In this document: positions 1 through 6,857 of the stretch, piece by piece | How positions within the stretch are numbered: the stretch's first letter is position 1 | Layout: each line of letters starts with the position of its first letter | Source of the DNA: an uncultured bacterium | GTDB taxonomy: Bacteria; Acidobacteriota; Thermoanaerobaculia; Multivoradales; JAHEKO01 | Assembly (NCBI GenBank): GCA_938016625.1 | Contig: CALILB010000143.1 | Location: 1 to 11,378 of the forward strand | Length of the DNA: 11,378 nt | Direction: 5' to 3' | Position numbers and translations under genes: made by a program | The notes under the pieces: model-generated | What the model was told of the DNA's origin: nothing | Database searches by the model: none | The model's input: the letters and a program-made list of their open reading frames with translations, nothing else

Positions 1-325
1 CGAGTAGGCGGGAACAAACCGAGCAATCACCCCGCTGATCCGCCTTGTTGGCGGCCAGCAGGGCGCGCGGCTTCGACTAGTCTCCGAGTGAAAAAGAGGA
101 AGAGAAAACCTCGATTACTTTGGCAACGGACATGAGCCCTCCTGCTGAAGTCTCGTGGGTCTTGGCGGGATCTGGGCGATCTTCGCTTGCCCCTTCCTGT
201 CGGCAAATCTCCTAGCCCAGCACGTCCGAGAATAGCACATCGGAGCGCCATCAAACCCGCCCAAAGAGGTGGGTCGAGGTGGGTCCGTCGGGGTGGAAAA
301 ACCCGACTCGGCGAGGTCTGGAGCC
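1..325. other. Gene-free left edge, no supported coding region
   Basis: I see no convincing gene here. Short open frames exist on both strands, but none has a recognisable product or a ribosome-binding site. Visible structure: a small inverted repeat CCGCC/GGCGG with loop TTGTT at 40-54; an exact tandem 10-bp duplication GAGGTGGGTC at 266-275 and 276-285; and a 6-bp stem GTCGGG/CCCGAC at 287-292 and 302-307 whose loop carries an A5 run (T5 on the minus strand). The last lies just beyond the stop of the minus-strand GGDEF-EAL gene and could contribute to transcript ending, but it lacks a T-tract after the stem, so I do not call it a terminator. Confidence 0.6.
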
Positions 326-2806
326 TCAGAACAGGGGCGAGCGGCCCTTTGGCTGCGGCGAGAGCGGCTCGGGTCTGGCGATGAAGAAGCCCTGGGCGTA
401 GTCGATGCCAATTCGCGCCAGGGCCTCCAGGGTCTCCTCGTCTTCGACCGACTCGGCGATGGTCCGCAGGCCCATGACGTCGCCGATCTCGTGGATGAGG
501 GCCACGAGGGCCGCCTGGATGGGGTCGGTCAGCATGCGACGGACAAACTCACCGTCGATCTTCAGGTAATCCACAGGCAGGTTCTGAAGATAGCCGAAAG
601 AGCTGAGTCCGCGACCGAAGTCGTCGAGAACGAACCGGCAGCCCATCTCCTTGAGCACCGAGATAAAGCGAAGAGCATTGGGCAAGTTGCCGATGGCGGC
701 GGTCTCGGTGATCTCGAACATGACCCGACCGGGTGCGATACCGCTGGTTTCGAACTCGTTGACGACCTGGCTGAGGAACCCGTGGACTCCGAGGCTCTGA
801 CCGGAGACGTTGATGGCAAAGCGGGTCTCATCGGCCATGGGCTCGCTCTCGGCGATGATCTGAAAGGCCTTTCGCAGCACCCACTCGTCGATGGTCGAGA
901 TCAGCCCGTAGCGCTCGGCGGCGGCAACAAAGGCTCCTGGTGCCACCACGTCACCATCGTCGTCGATGAGACGGACAAAAAGCTCGGTGAGTGGCGGTTC
1001 GGCAAGGTCGGGGTTGAGCGGCTCGATGGTCTGATGGTAGAGGCAAAGGCGGTCATCTTCGACGGCCTGGTTGATGCGGGAGATCCACTGCAGCTCGCCG
1101 CGGCGCTCGGCCACGGCCGTGTCACCGGGTCGATAGACGTGAATGCGGTCACCGCCGCTTTCCTTGGCCACGTAGCAGGCCGCATCAGCCCAGCTCAAAA
1201 CGGCACCGGGCTCGAAGCTGCCGGTGGTGAACATCGCCAGACCGATGCTGACACGGGAGGAGAAGAGGCGATCCTGCCACCGAAAGCGAAAGGCACGGAG
1301 TGCTTCGAGGATCTCCTTGGCGAGCCGCCGGGCCTCGTCGGACGAACAGTCCCGGAAAAGAATGACGAACTCGTCGCCGCTGAAACGGGCGAGCACATCC
1401 CGTTTGCGAACCTTGTTCTGGATGATCAGTGCCACCTGCCGGATGAGTTGATCACCCGCCTCGTGACCACTGGTGTCGTTGACCAGCTTGAAATTGTCGA
1501 GATCGAGATGGCAAAGGGCGTGCCGGCGAGCTTTGCTGCCGGCCTCTTCGAGAGTCACGCCGAGTGCCGACTCGAAGGCTCGCCGGTTCATCCAGCCGGT
1601 GAGCGGATCGTGGTTGGCGAGGTGGATCATTTCTTCCTCCACCTGCCGGATGTGACTGAGATCCTTGAAAACGAGAATGGCGCCGATGACCCGGCCCTCG
1701 CGATTGCGGATGGGGGCGGCCGAGTCGTGGATCGGAAACTCGGTGCCGTCACGGTGTATGACCCGACGACCGCCGAGAAACACCACCTCACGCCGGTCTC
1801 TGAGGCAGTGGCCAACCGGATCGAGGACCCGCTTGCCGGTGTCCTCGTCCACCACGTGATAGATGTCGCTGGAGGGGCGCCCATAGGCCTCGGCCAGCGT
1901 CCATCCGGTGAGCCTTTGAGCCACTGGATTCAGATAGTCGATGGCGCCGTTGGGGTCGGTCCGTATGACGCCATCGGCGATCGAGGCGAGTGTCACATGA
2001 GCGCGTTCCTTCTCCTGAAAAAGAGCCTCCTCGGTTATCTTCCGCTCGGTGATGTCGTGGGCCACGCCAATCACCCGCTCGACCCAACCGGTCGAGTTTC
2101 TGACGGCGAGCGCCTTTTTGGCCAGCCAACGGATCTCGCCGCGCGGTGAGATGACACGAACCTCGAGCGACAGGTCCCGGTCGTCGCGGACAAGACGCCC
2201 CAAGGCACGGCTCAGCCGATCTCGGTCTTCGGGATGAACCAGATTGACGAAGTCCTCGCCGGAGCGGACGATCTTGTGTAGCGGGAGGCCGAATAGCTGA
2301 TCGGCAAGGTCGGAGACGTCGAGGCTGTCGGTCTCGGGGCACCACTCCCAGCTAACGGAGCGGGCGGCGCGGTGGGCGAGGTTCAAACGCTCTTGACTAT
2401 CACGTAGCGCTAGCTCCCCGTGCTTGTGATCGGTGATATCGAAAGCCGATCCCAGAAACGTCGGCTCGCCATCGAGGTCGATGGTGGTGGTCGTCAGATC
2501 GATCCAGCGCTCGTCACCATCCTTGCGGACGATTTTCAGCTGCAGTCGCTCGGGCCCGGCCGGCGCCTGACCACCGGCAAGGGTGGTCCCCTCGCTCGTC
2601 TCCAACGAGTCCGGGTGGACGAGATCCCGAAATCTCATGGTCAGCAACTCGTCGGTCGTATAGCCGCTCAGCTGCTCGGCCGCGCTATTGACGTAGGCCA
2701 GCCGGTCGCGGTAAACGAAGATCGCTGTCGAGGTGGTCTCGGCGAGGATGCGAAACCAGTCCTTCTCTCTGGTCTCGGAGTTGGAGGACGGAACCGGCGA
2801 TACCAT
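326..2806 (-). CDS. PAS-PAS-PAS-GGDEF-EAL cyclic-di-GMP turnover protein (diguanylate cyclase/phosphodiesterase)
   Basis: 826-residue cytoplasmic protein with no signal peptide or membrane segment. Domains in order: PAS at about 15-125, PAS/PAC at 140-255, PAS at 268-390, GGDEF at 395-560, EAL at 575-815. The GGDEF domain opens with NHDPLTG and carries SGDEF at residues 476-480 instead of GGDEF; the last four residues are intact, and Ser is a known variant at the first position, so cyclase activity is possible but unproven. The EAL signature reads ELFVR, with Glu608 kept. The other metal and catalytic positions look present: Asn of INVSG, Glu of FEITET, the Asp pair of LDDFG, Lys of LKIDG, Glu of IAESVED and Gln of AQGFF. 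Phosphodiesterase activity is therefore the safer prediction. The PAS domains should sense an internal signal; the ligand is not evident. The gene stands alone and is divergent from the glycosylase gene. The ATG at 2806 has no Shine-Dalgarno sequence, but a TATAAT box sits just upstream. Confidence 0.95.
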   Translation of the reverse strand: MVSPVPSSNSETREKDWFRILAETTSTAIFVYRDRLAYVNSAAEQLSGYTTDELLTMRFRDLVHPDSLETSEGTTLAGGQAPAGPERLQLKIVRKDGDERWIDLTTTTIDLDGEPTFLGSAFDITDHKHGELALRDSQERLNLAHRAARSVSWEWCPETDSLDVSDLADQLFGLPLHKIVRSGEDFVNLVHPEDRDRLSRALGRLVRDDRDLSLEVRVISPRGEIRWLAKKALAVRNSTGWVERVIGVAHDITERKITEEALFQEKERAHVTLASIADGVIRTDPNGAIDYLNPVAQRLTGWTLAEAYGRPSSDIYHVVDEDTGKRVLDPVGHCLRDRREVVFLGGRRVIHRDGTEFPIHDSAAPIRNREGRVIGAILVFKDLSHIRQVEEEMIHLANHDPLTGWMNRRAFESALGVTLEEAGSKARRHALCHLDLDNFKLVNDTSGHEAGDQLIRQVALIIQNKVRKRDVLARFSGDEFVILFRDCSSDEARRLAKEILEALRAFRFRWQDRLFSSRVSIGLAMFTTGSFEPGAVLSWADAACYVAKESGGDRIHVYRPGDTAVAERRGELQWISRINQAVEDDRLCLYHQTIEPLNPDLAEPPLTELFVRLIDDDGDVVAPGAFVAAAERYGLISTIDEWVLRKAFQIIAESEPMADETRFAINVSGQSLGVHGFLSQVVNEFETSGIAPGRVMFEITETAAIGNLPNALRFISVLKEMGCRFVLDDFGRGLSSFGYLQNLPVDYLKIDGEFVRRMLTDPIQAALVALIHEIGDVMGLRTIAESVEDEETLEALARIGIDYAQGFFIARPEPLSPQPKGRSPLF

Positions 2807-2812
2807 TACGGA

Positions 2813-2818
2813 ATTATA
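2813..2818 (-). promoter_or_regulatory. Candidate -10 box for the GGDEF-EAL gene, implying a leaderless transcript
   Basis: Read on the minus strand this is a perfect TATAAT, ending 6 bp before the ATG at 2806. Transcription would begin at or within a base of the start codon, and no purine-rich ribosome site precedes the ATG, so a leaderless mRNA is the simplest reading. No good -35 hexamer is visible 15-18 bp upstream, so the call rests on the -10 box alone. Confidence 0.4.
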
Positions 2819-2849
2819 GACAGGATTCGCCGGAAAGTGGTTTGTTTTC

Positions 2850-3587
2850 TTGAATTTGGAAGGAGAGCCACAGCTGTCGAGTTTGATCGGGGCCGCCCGG
2901 GAGCTGGCGCGAGAGGTGGAGGGGATTCGGTTCGGGCCGCCGGTTGCCCACGTCTACAACCCGCTTCGCTACGCCTGGAACGCCCATGAGCAGTACCTGC
3001 GGAGCTATGGCCGGGGGCCAAAAGAAGCAGTGCTCGTGGGGATGAACCCCGGGCCCTGGGGTATGGCCCAGACCGGTGTGCCGTTTGGAGAGGTCGAGCT
3101 GGTGCGTAGCTGGCTCGGCATCGAGGTGCCGGTGGCCCGGCCCGAAAACGAGCACCCCAAGCGACCGGTGGATGGGTTCGCCTGTCACCGCAGAGAGGTC
3201 AGTGGTCAACGCCTCTGGGGCTGGGCGAGCCGGCGGTTCGGTACCCCGGACAACTTCTTCGAACGCTTCTTCGTGGCCAACTACTGCCCGCTTCTTTTCC
3301 TCGAGGCGAGTGGCCGCAACCGGACACCCGATCGGCTGGCCGCCGGCGAGCGCTCCGAGCTCGCTGCGGTCTGCGATCGGGCGCTGCGGCAGAGTATAGA
3401 GGCGCTTGCTCCACGGTTTGTCGTCGGGGTCGGGAAGTTTGCGGAGGATCGCTGCCGGCGAGCTCTCGAGGGACTGGAGTTGACGATCGGACGCATCCTT
3501 CATCCCAGTCCGGCGAGCCCGGCGGCCAATCGGGGTTGGGAGGACCGTGCCGAGCGAGAGTTGAAGGAGCTTGGCATCGATGTCTGA
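2850..3587 (+). CDS. SMUG1-type uracil-DNA glycosylase
   Basis: Up to 245 residues, a full-length single-domain glycosylase of the SMUG1 family, which removes uracil and some oxidised pyrimidines from DNA in base-excision repair. Motif 1 reads GMNPGPWGMAQTGVPFGEV; Asn66 is the expected water-positioning residue. Motif 2 is HPSPASP, with His218. Between them come EHPKRPVDG, EVSGQRLWGW and NYCPLLFLEASGRN, each close to the animal SMUG1 sequence as I remember it. The start is uncertain. TTG at 2850 gives the longest product but has no ribosome site. A strong purine run (AAGGAGAG, 2860-2867) lies inside that reading and would better serve TTG at 2883, which keeps the whole conserved domain, or a rare CTG at 2874. 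The gene is divergent from the GGDEF-EAL gene and 83 bp upstream of acs. No Fe-S cysteine cluster of family 4 or 5 glycosylases is present. Confidence 0.9.
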   Translation: MNLEGEPQLSSLIGAARELAREVEGIRFGPPVAHVYNPLRYAWNAHEQYLRSYGRGPKEAVLVGMNPGPWGMAQTGVPFGEVELVRSWLGIEVPVARPENEHPKRPVDGFACHRREVSGQRLWGWASRRFGTPDNFFERFFVANYCPLLFLEASGRNRTPDRLAAGERSELAAVCDRALRQSIEALAPRFVVGVGKFAEDRCRRALEGLELTIGRILHPSPASPAANRGWEDRAERELKELGIDV

Positions 3588-3617
3588 GCGCCGGCCGGTT
3601 CTGAGATAACATCAGAA

Positions 3618-3639
3618 AAAGATTCGCGATCGAATTTTT
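3618..3639. repeat. Inverted repeat between the glycosylase gene and acs
   Basis: ATTCG (3622-3626) and CGAAT (3631-3635) form a perfect 5-bp stem around CGAT. A G-T pair and three A-T pairs extend it to nine pairs, with T5 on the 3' side. It could be a weak terminator for the glycosylase gene, or an operator or leader hairpin for acs, whose ribosome site GGAGG is at 3656-3660. Low GC in the stem makes a terminator doubtful. Confidence 0.35.
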
Positions 3640-3670
3640 CTCCTCATCCTGCCTTGGAGGACCTTCCTCG

Positions 3671-5620
3671 ATGATTCCCGTCAAGACCAAGATCGCGGAG
3701 CGAGCCCACATCGCCTCGATGGAGGAGTACGAGCGGCTGTATCGCGAGTCGCTGGAGACACCCGAGGAGTTTTGGCGGCGACAGGCGGAGGAGTTGCTGA
3801 GTTGGTATCACCAGCCGCAAACCGTCCTCGATGTGGACATGGAGGAAGTGGACTTCTCCTGGTTTGGGGGCGGGCGTCTCAATGCCTGTATCAACTGCGT
3901 CGATCGCCACCTCGACACGCTTGGCGAGAAGACCGCCATCATCTGGGCGGCGGACGAGCCGGGTGAGTACCACCACATCACCTACCGTGAGCTCAAGCAC
4001 CAGGTGGCGCGGGTCGCCAATGTTCTGTTGGCCCACGGTGTGCGCAGCGGCGACCGGGTGGCGATCTACCTACCGATGATTCCCGAGTTGGCCTACACGA
4101 TGCTGGCCTGTGCCCGTATCGGGGCGGTGCACTCGGTGGTCTTTGCCGGTTTCTCCGCCGACTCGCTGCGCGAGCGCATCCTGGACGCCGGCTGCAAGGT
4201 CCTGGTGACGGCCAACGAGGGCTTGAGGGGTGGCCGCCGGATCCGTCTCAAGGCGACGGCGGATCAGGCGGTGGCGGGACTGGCACAAGTGGAGACGGTT
4301 CTCGTGGCACGACGCACAGAGACCGATGTGCCGATGATCGCCGGGCGCGATTTCTGGCTGTCCGAGGAGATGGAGAAGCAACGGTCCACCTGCCCGGCGG
4401 AGTGGATGCACTCGGAGTCGCCGCTCTTCATCCTCTACACCTCGGGATCGACCGGCCAGCCAAAAGGAGTTCTCCACACCACCGCCGGCTATCAGCTCTA
4501 TGCCTCCTTGACCCACAAGTACGTCTTCGACTTCCACCCCGGAGACATCTACTTCTGCGCCGCCGACATCGGTTGGATTACCGGCCACAGCTACATCATC
4601 TACGGTCCCCTGGCCAACGGGGCGACCACCGTAATGTTCGAGTCCACTCCGACCTATCCCGATGCCGGTCGCTACTGGCGGATCGTCGACGACCTGGGGG
4701 TCGACATCTTCTACACGGCTCCCACGGCGATCCGTGCCATCGCTCGCGCCGGCAATGAGTGGGTCGAGAAGTACAAACGCGACAGTCTCAGAGTACTGGG
4801 ATCGGTGGGCGAGCCGATCAATCCCGAGGTGTGGCAGTGGTACCACGATGTGGTCGGCGGTGGGCGCTGTGCCGTGGTCGACACCTGGTGGCAGACCGAG
4901 ACAGGGGGGGTCCTCATCACACCGCTCCCCGGAGCGACCCCCACCGAGCCCGGCTCAGCGACCTTGCCGTTCTTTGGCATCGAGCCGGTGATCGTCGACG
5001 ATGACGGTCGGCAGCTGGAGGGTAACGAGGTGCAGGGGAATCTCTGCATGAAACGGCCATGGCCAGGTCAAGCCAGGACCATCTGGGGTGATCACTCGCG
5101 TTTTCGCCGCACATACTTCACGCGCTTTCCGGGGCTCTACTTCACGGGTGACGGCTGTCGACGGGACGAGAACGGGTACTACTGGATCACCGGACGGGTG
5201 GACGACGTCCTCAATGTTTCGGGCCACCGTCTGGGAACAGCGGAGATCGAGAGCGCCCTGGTGGGGCACGAGGCGGTGGCGGAGGCCGCCGTGGTCGGAT
5301 TTCCGCACGAGCTCAAGGGCACGGGTGTCTATGCTTTTGTGCTGATCACCACCGAGTTCGAGAGCACCGAGCGCGACCAACTCGTGGGTGCGCTCAAAGA
5401 GCAGGTCCGGCATGCCATCGGCCCCATCGCCACACCCGATCGGATTCACATCGCAAACGGTCTCCCCAAGACGCGCTCGGGCAAGATCATGCGGCGGATC
5501 CTGCGTCAGATAGCCGCCGGCGAGTACGAAGATCTTGGCGACGTCTCCACGCTCGCCGAACCGAGTGTGGTGAAGGAGTTGGTGGACAACATCCGCTCGA
5601 GGAGCTCGGTCGGCTCCTGA
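3671..5620 (+). CDS. acs: Acetyl-CoA synthetase (AMP-forming)
   Basis: 649 residues, the usual length for Acs. It activates acetate with ATP to acetyl-AMP and then forms acetyl-CoA in the cytoplasm. Visible signatures: N-terminal Acs domain; NEGLRGGRRI near residue 180; the P-loop-like LYTSGSTGQPKG at 255-266; DTWWQTETGG from 404, where Trp407 is the residue that restricts the pocket to acetate; GDGCRRDENGYYWITGRVDD; and the C-terminal PKTRSGKIMRR, in which Lys605 is the conserved lysine that protein acetyltransferases modify to switch Acs off. Trp407 and the overall match favour acetyl- over propionyl-CoA synthetase. The ATG at 3671 follows GGAGG at 3656-3660 with a 10-base gap. The next gene starts 25 bp after the stop, so the two are probably one transcript. 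Confidence 0.97.
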   Translation: MIPVKTKIAERAHIASMEEYERLYRESLETPEEFWRRQAEELLSWYHQPQTVLDVDMEEVDFSWFGGGRLNACINCVDRHLDTLGEKTAIIWAADEPGEYHHITYRELKHQVARVANVLLAHGVRSGDRVAIYLPMIPELAYTMLACARIGAVHSVVFAGFSADSLRERILDAGCKVLVTANEGLRGGRRIRLKATADQAVAGLAQVETVLVARRTETDVPMIAGRDFWLSEEMEKQRSTCPAEWMHSESPLFILYTSGSTGQPKGVLHTTAGYQLYASLTHKYVFDFHPGDIYFCAADIGWITGHSYIIYGPLANGATTVMFESTPTYPDAGRYWRIVDDLGVDIFYTAPTAIRAIARAGNEWVEKYKRDSLRVLGSVGEPINPEVWQWYHDVVGGGRCAVVDTWWQTETGGVLITPLPGATPTEPGSATLPFFGIEPVIVDDDGRQLEGNEVQGNLCMKRPWPGQARTIWGDHSRFRRTYFTRFPGLYFTGDGCRRDENGYYWITGRVDDVLNVSGHRLGTAEIESALVGHEAVAEAAVVGFPHELKGTGVYAFVLITTEFESTERDQLVGALKEQVRHAIGPIATPDRIHIANGLPKTRSGKIMRRILRQIAAGEYEDLGDVSTLAEPSVVKELVDNIRSRSSVGS

Positions 5621-5645
5621 GCCGCGAGTCGGGGTAGTCGAGAAG

Positions 5646-6722
5646 ATGTCTGCAGAAAGCAAACGCGGCGAGGGTACAAAGACCCTCTTGGTGATGGCTT
5701 CGCTGGTGGTGGTCGTCGCCGGTCTCAAGGCCGGAGCACCGGTCCTCTTGCCCGTGGTGCTGGCCTTCTTTCTGAGCGTCTTGAGCTTTCCCCTGCTCCA
5801 CTGGTTGATGCGACACCGGGTCCGGCTACCGTTCGCCCTGCTGCTGACGGTCATGGCCGTAGCCGCCCTGTTGACGGCTTTTGGTTTCTTGATCAGCAGC
5901 ACGGTCAGCGAGTTTGCGCTGGCGGCTCCCGCCTATATGGAACAGCTGGTGGTCAAGGCCCGGACCTTTCTCGAGAGCCTGGAGGCCCGCGATATCGAGA
6001 TCACCGATTGGCTGGCACTGGAGCCCCTGGATCCCGGTTTCATGGTCGACAGGCTGGGAGGGATTCTCGGTGGCACCGTCCTCGGGATCACCTCTGCGGT
6101 CTCCAGCGTCACCCTGGTTCTGATCATCATGATCTGCATGCTGGCGGAGGGCGCAGGGCTGCGAAAGAAGCTGCAGCGCGCTTTCGGGAAGGGCGACACC
6201 GCCATTCAGTATTTCACCGGCATCACCGGAGAGGTTCAGCGCTATCTGGAGGTCAAGACGATGGTCTCCCTCATGACCGGTGTGGTCCTATGGGGTTGGG
6301 CGGCGCTGCTTGATGTGCCTTTTCCATTGCTCTGGGGACTGGTCGCCTTCGTCTTCAATTACATACCCGTCATCGGCTCGATCCTGGCGGCAATCCTGCC
6401 GGTTCTGGTGACCCTGGTGCAGCACGGGTTCGGTCGCGCGGCGCTGCTGGCTCTGGGGTATCTCGCGGTCAACTTTCTGGTGGGTAATCTGCTCGAGCCC
6501 ATCTGGATGGGGCGCAGATTTGGTCTGTCGACGCTGGTGGTTTTCTTGTCACTGGTCTTCTGGGGCTGGCTCTGGGGCCCGATCGGCATGTTGCTGTCGG
6601 TGCCGCTGACCATGGTGATCAAAATCATGTTGGAGCACTCACCCAAGATGCGGTGGCTGGCGGTACTCCTGGAGCCGGGTCCGGGGACCGCGGCCGCGCA
6701 GCCGGCTCGGGAGAGTGCTTGA
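5646..6722 (+). CDS. AI-2E/PerM-family membrane transporter
   Basis: 358-residue inner-membrane protein. Three hydrophobic segments lie near the N terminus (about 12-29, 30-53, 62-85), then a soluble loop (about 90-140), then five hydrophobic stretches (about 147-168, 202-221, 226-258, 265-285, 296-330). Family hallmarks are FNYIPVIGS near residue 238, NFLVGNLLEPIWMGRRFGLS near 275, and VFWGWLWGPIGMLLSVPLT near 305. The family is named after E. coli TqsA, linked to autoinducer-2 export, but many members move other solutes or act as sodium/proton antiporters, so the substrate is open. It starts 25 bp after acs, which suggests cotranscription and a possible role with acetate or pH balance (inference). 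The ribosome site is weak; GAGAAG directly abuts the ATG. The C-terminal tail is short and Ala-rich. Confidence 0.92.
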   Translation: MSAESKRGEGTKTLLVMASLVVVVAGLKAGAPVLLPVVLAFFLSVLSFPLLHWLMRHRVRLPFALLLTVMAVAALLTAFGFLISSTVSEFALAAPAYMEQLVVKARTFLESLEARDIEITDWLALEPLDPGFMVDRLGGILGGTVLGITSAVSSVTLVLIIMICMLAEGAGLRKKLQRAFGKGDTAIQYFTGITGEVQRYLEVKTMVSLMTGVVLWGWAALLDVPFPLLWGLVAFVFNYIPVIGSILAAILPVLVTLVQHGFGRAALLALGYLAVNFLVGNLLEPIWMGRRFGLSTLVVFLSLVFWGWLWGPIGMLLSVPLTMVIKIMLEHSPKMRWLAVLLEPGPGTAAAQPARESA

Positions 6723-6857
6723 CGCGTCTTGCGCCGCCGCCCGTTGTCATTTCACAGCTACCGTCTCCTTTCATCCTGTAGACTTCGACCGATTGGCGCG
6801 AGGTGGTTTTGGGGAGCGGCTCTCTCGGGAGTCGAGTAACAGGGGACTTTTTTCTTC

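Noticed and set aside
1..134. Plus-strand frame open from the window edge to TGA at about 132-134, with a basic KKRKRK tail, as a possible gene end
   Set aside because: Only 44 codons are visible, the composition is unlike the neighbouring genes, and no motif is recognisable.
269..2149. 626-codon open frame on the plus strand, antisense to the GGDEF-EAL gene
   Set aside because: It is the complementary-frame shadow of a strongly recognisable gene in GC-rich DNA. Its protein shows no domain and no ribosome site precedes it.
2814..3503. 229-codon minus-strand frame antisense to the glycosylase gene
   Set aside because: The plus strand encodes full SMUG1 motifs; the antisense protein has no recognisable feature.
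4955..5902. 315-codon minus-strand frame across the acs end and the AI-2E gene start
   Set aside because: It spans two well-supported plus-strand genes and their junction, has no recognisable domain, and has typical shadow composition.
6723..6857. TTGTCA at 6744-6749 as a -35 box for the hybrid kinase
   Set aside because: No acceptable -10 hexamer lies 15-19 bp downstream.
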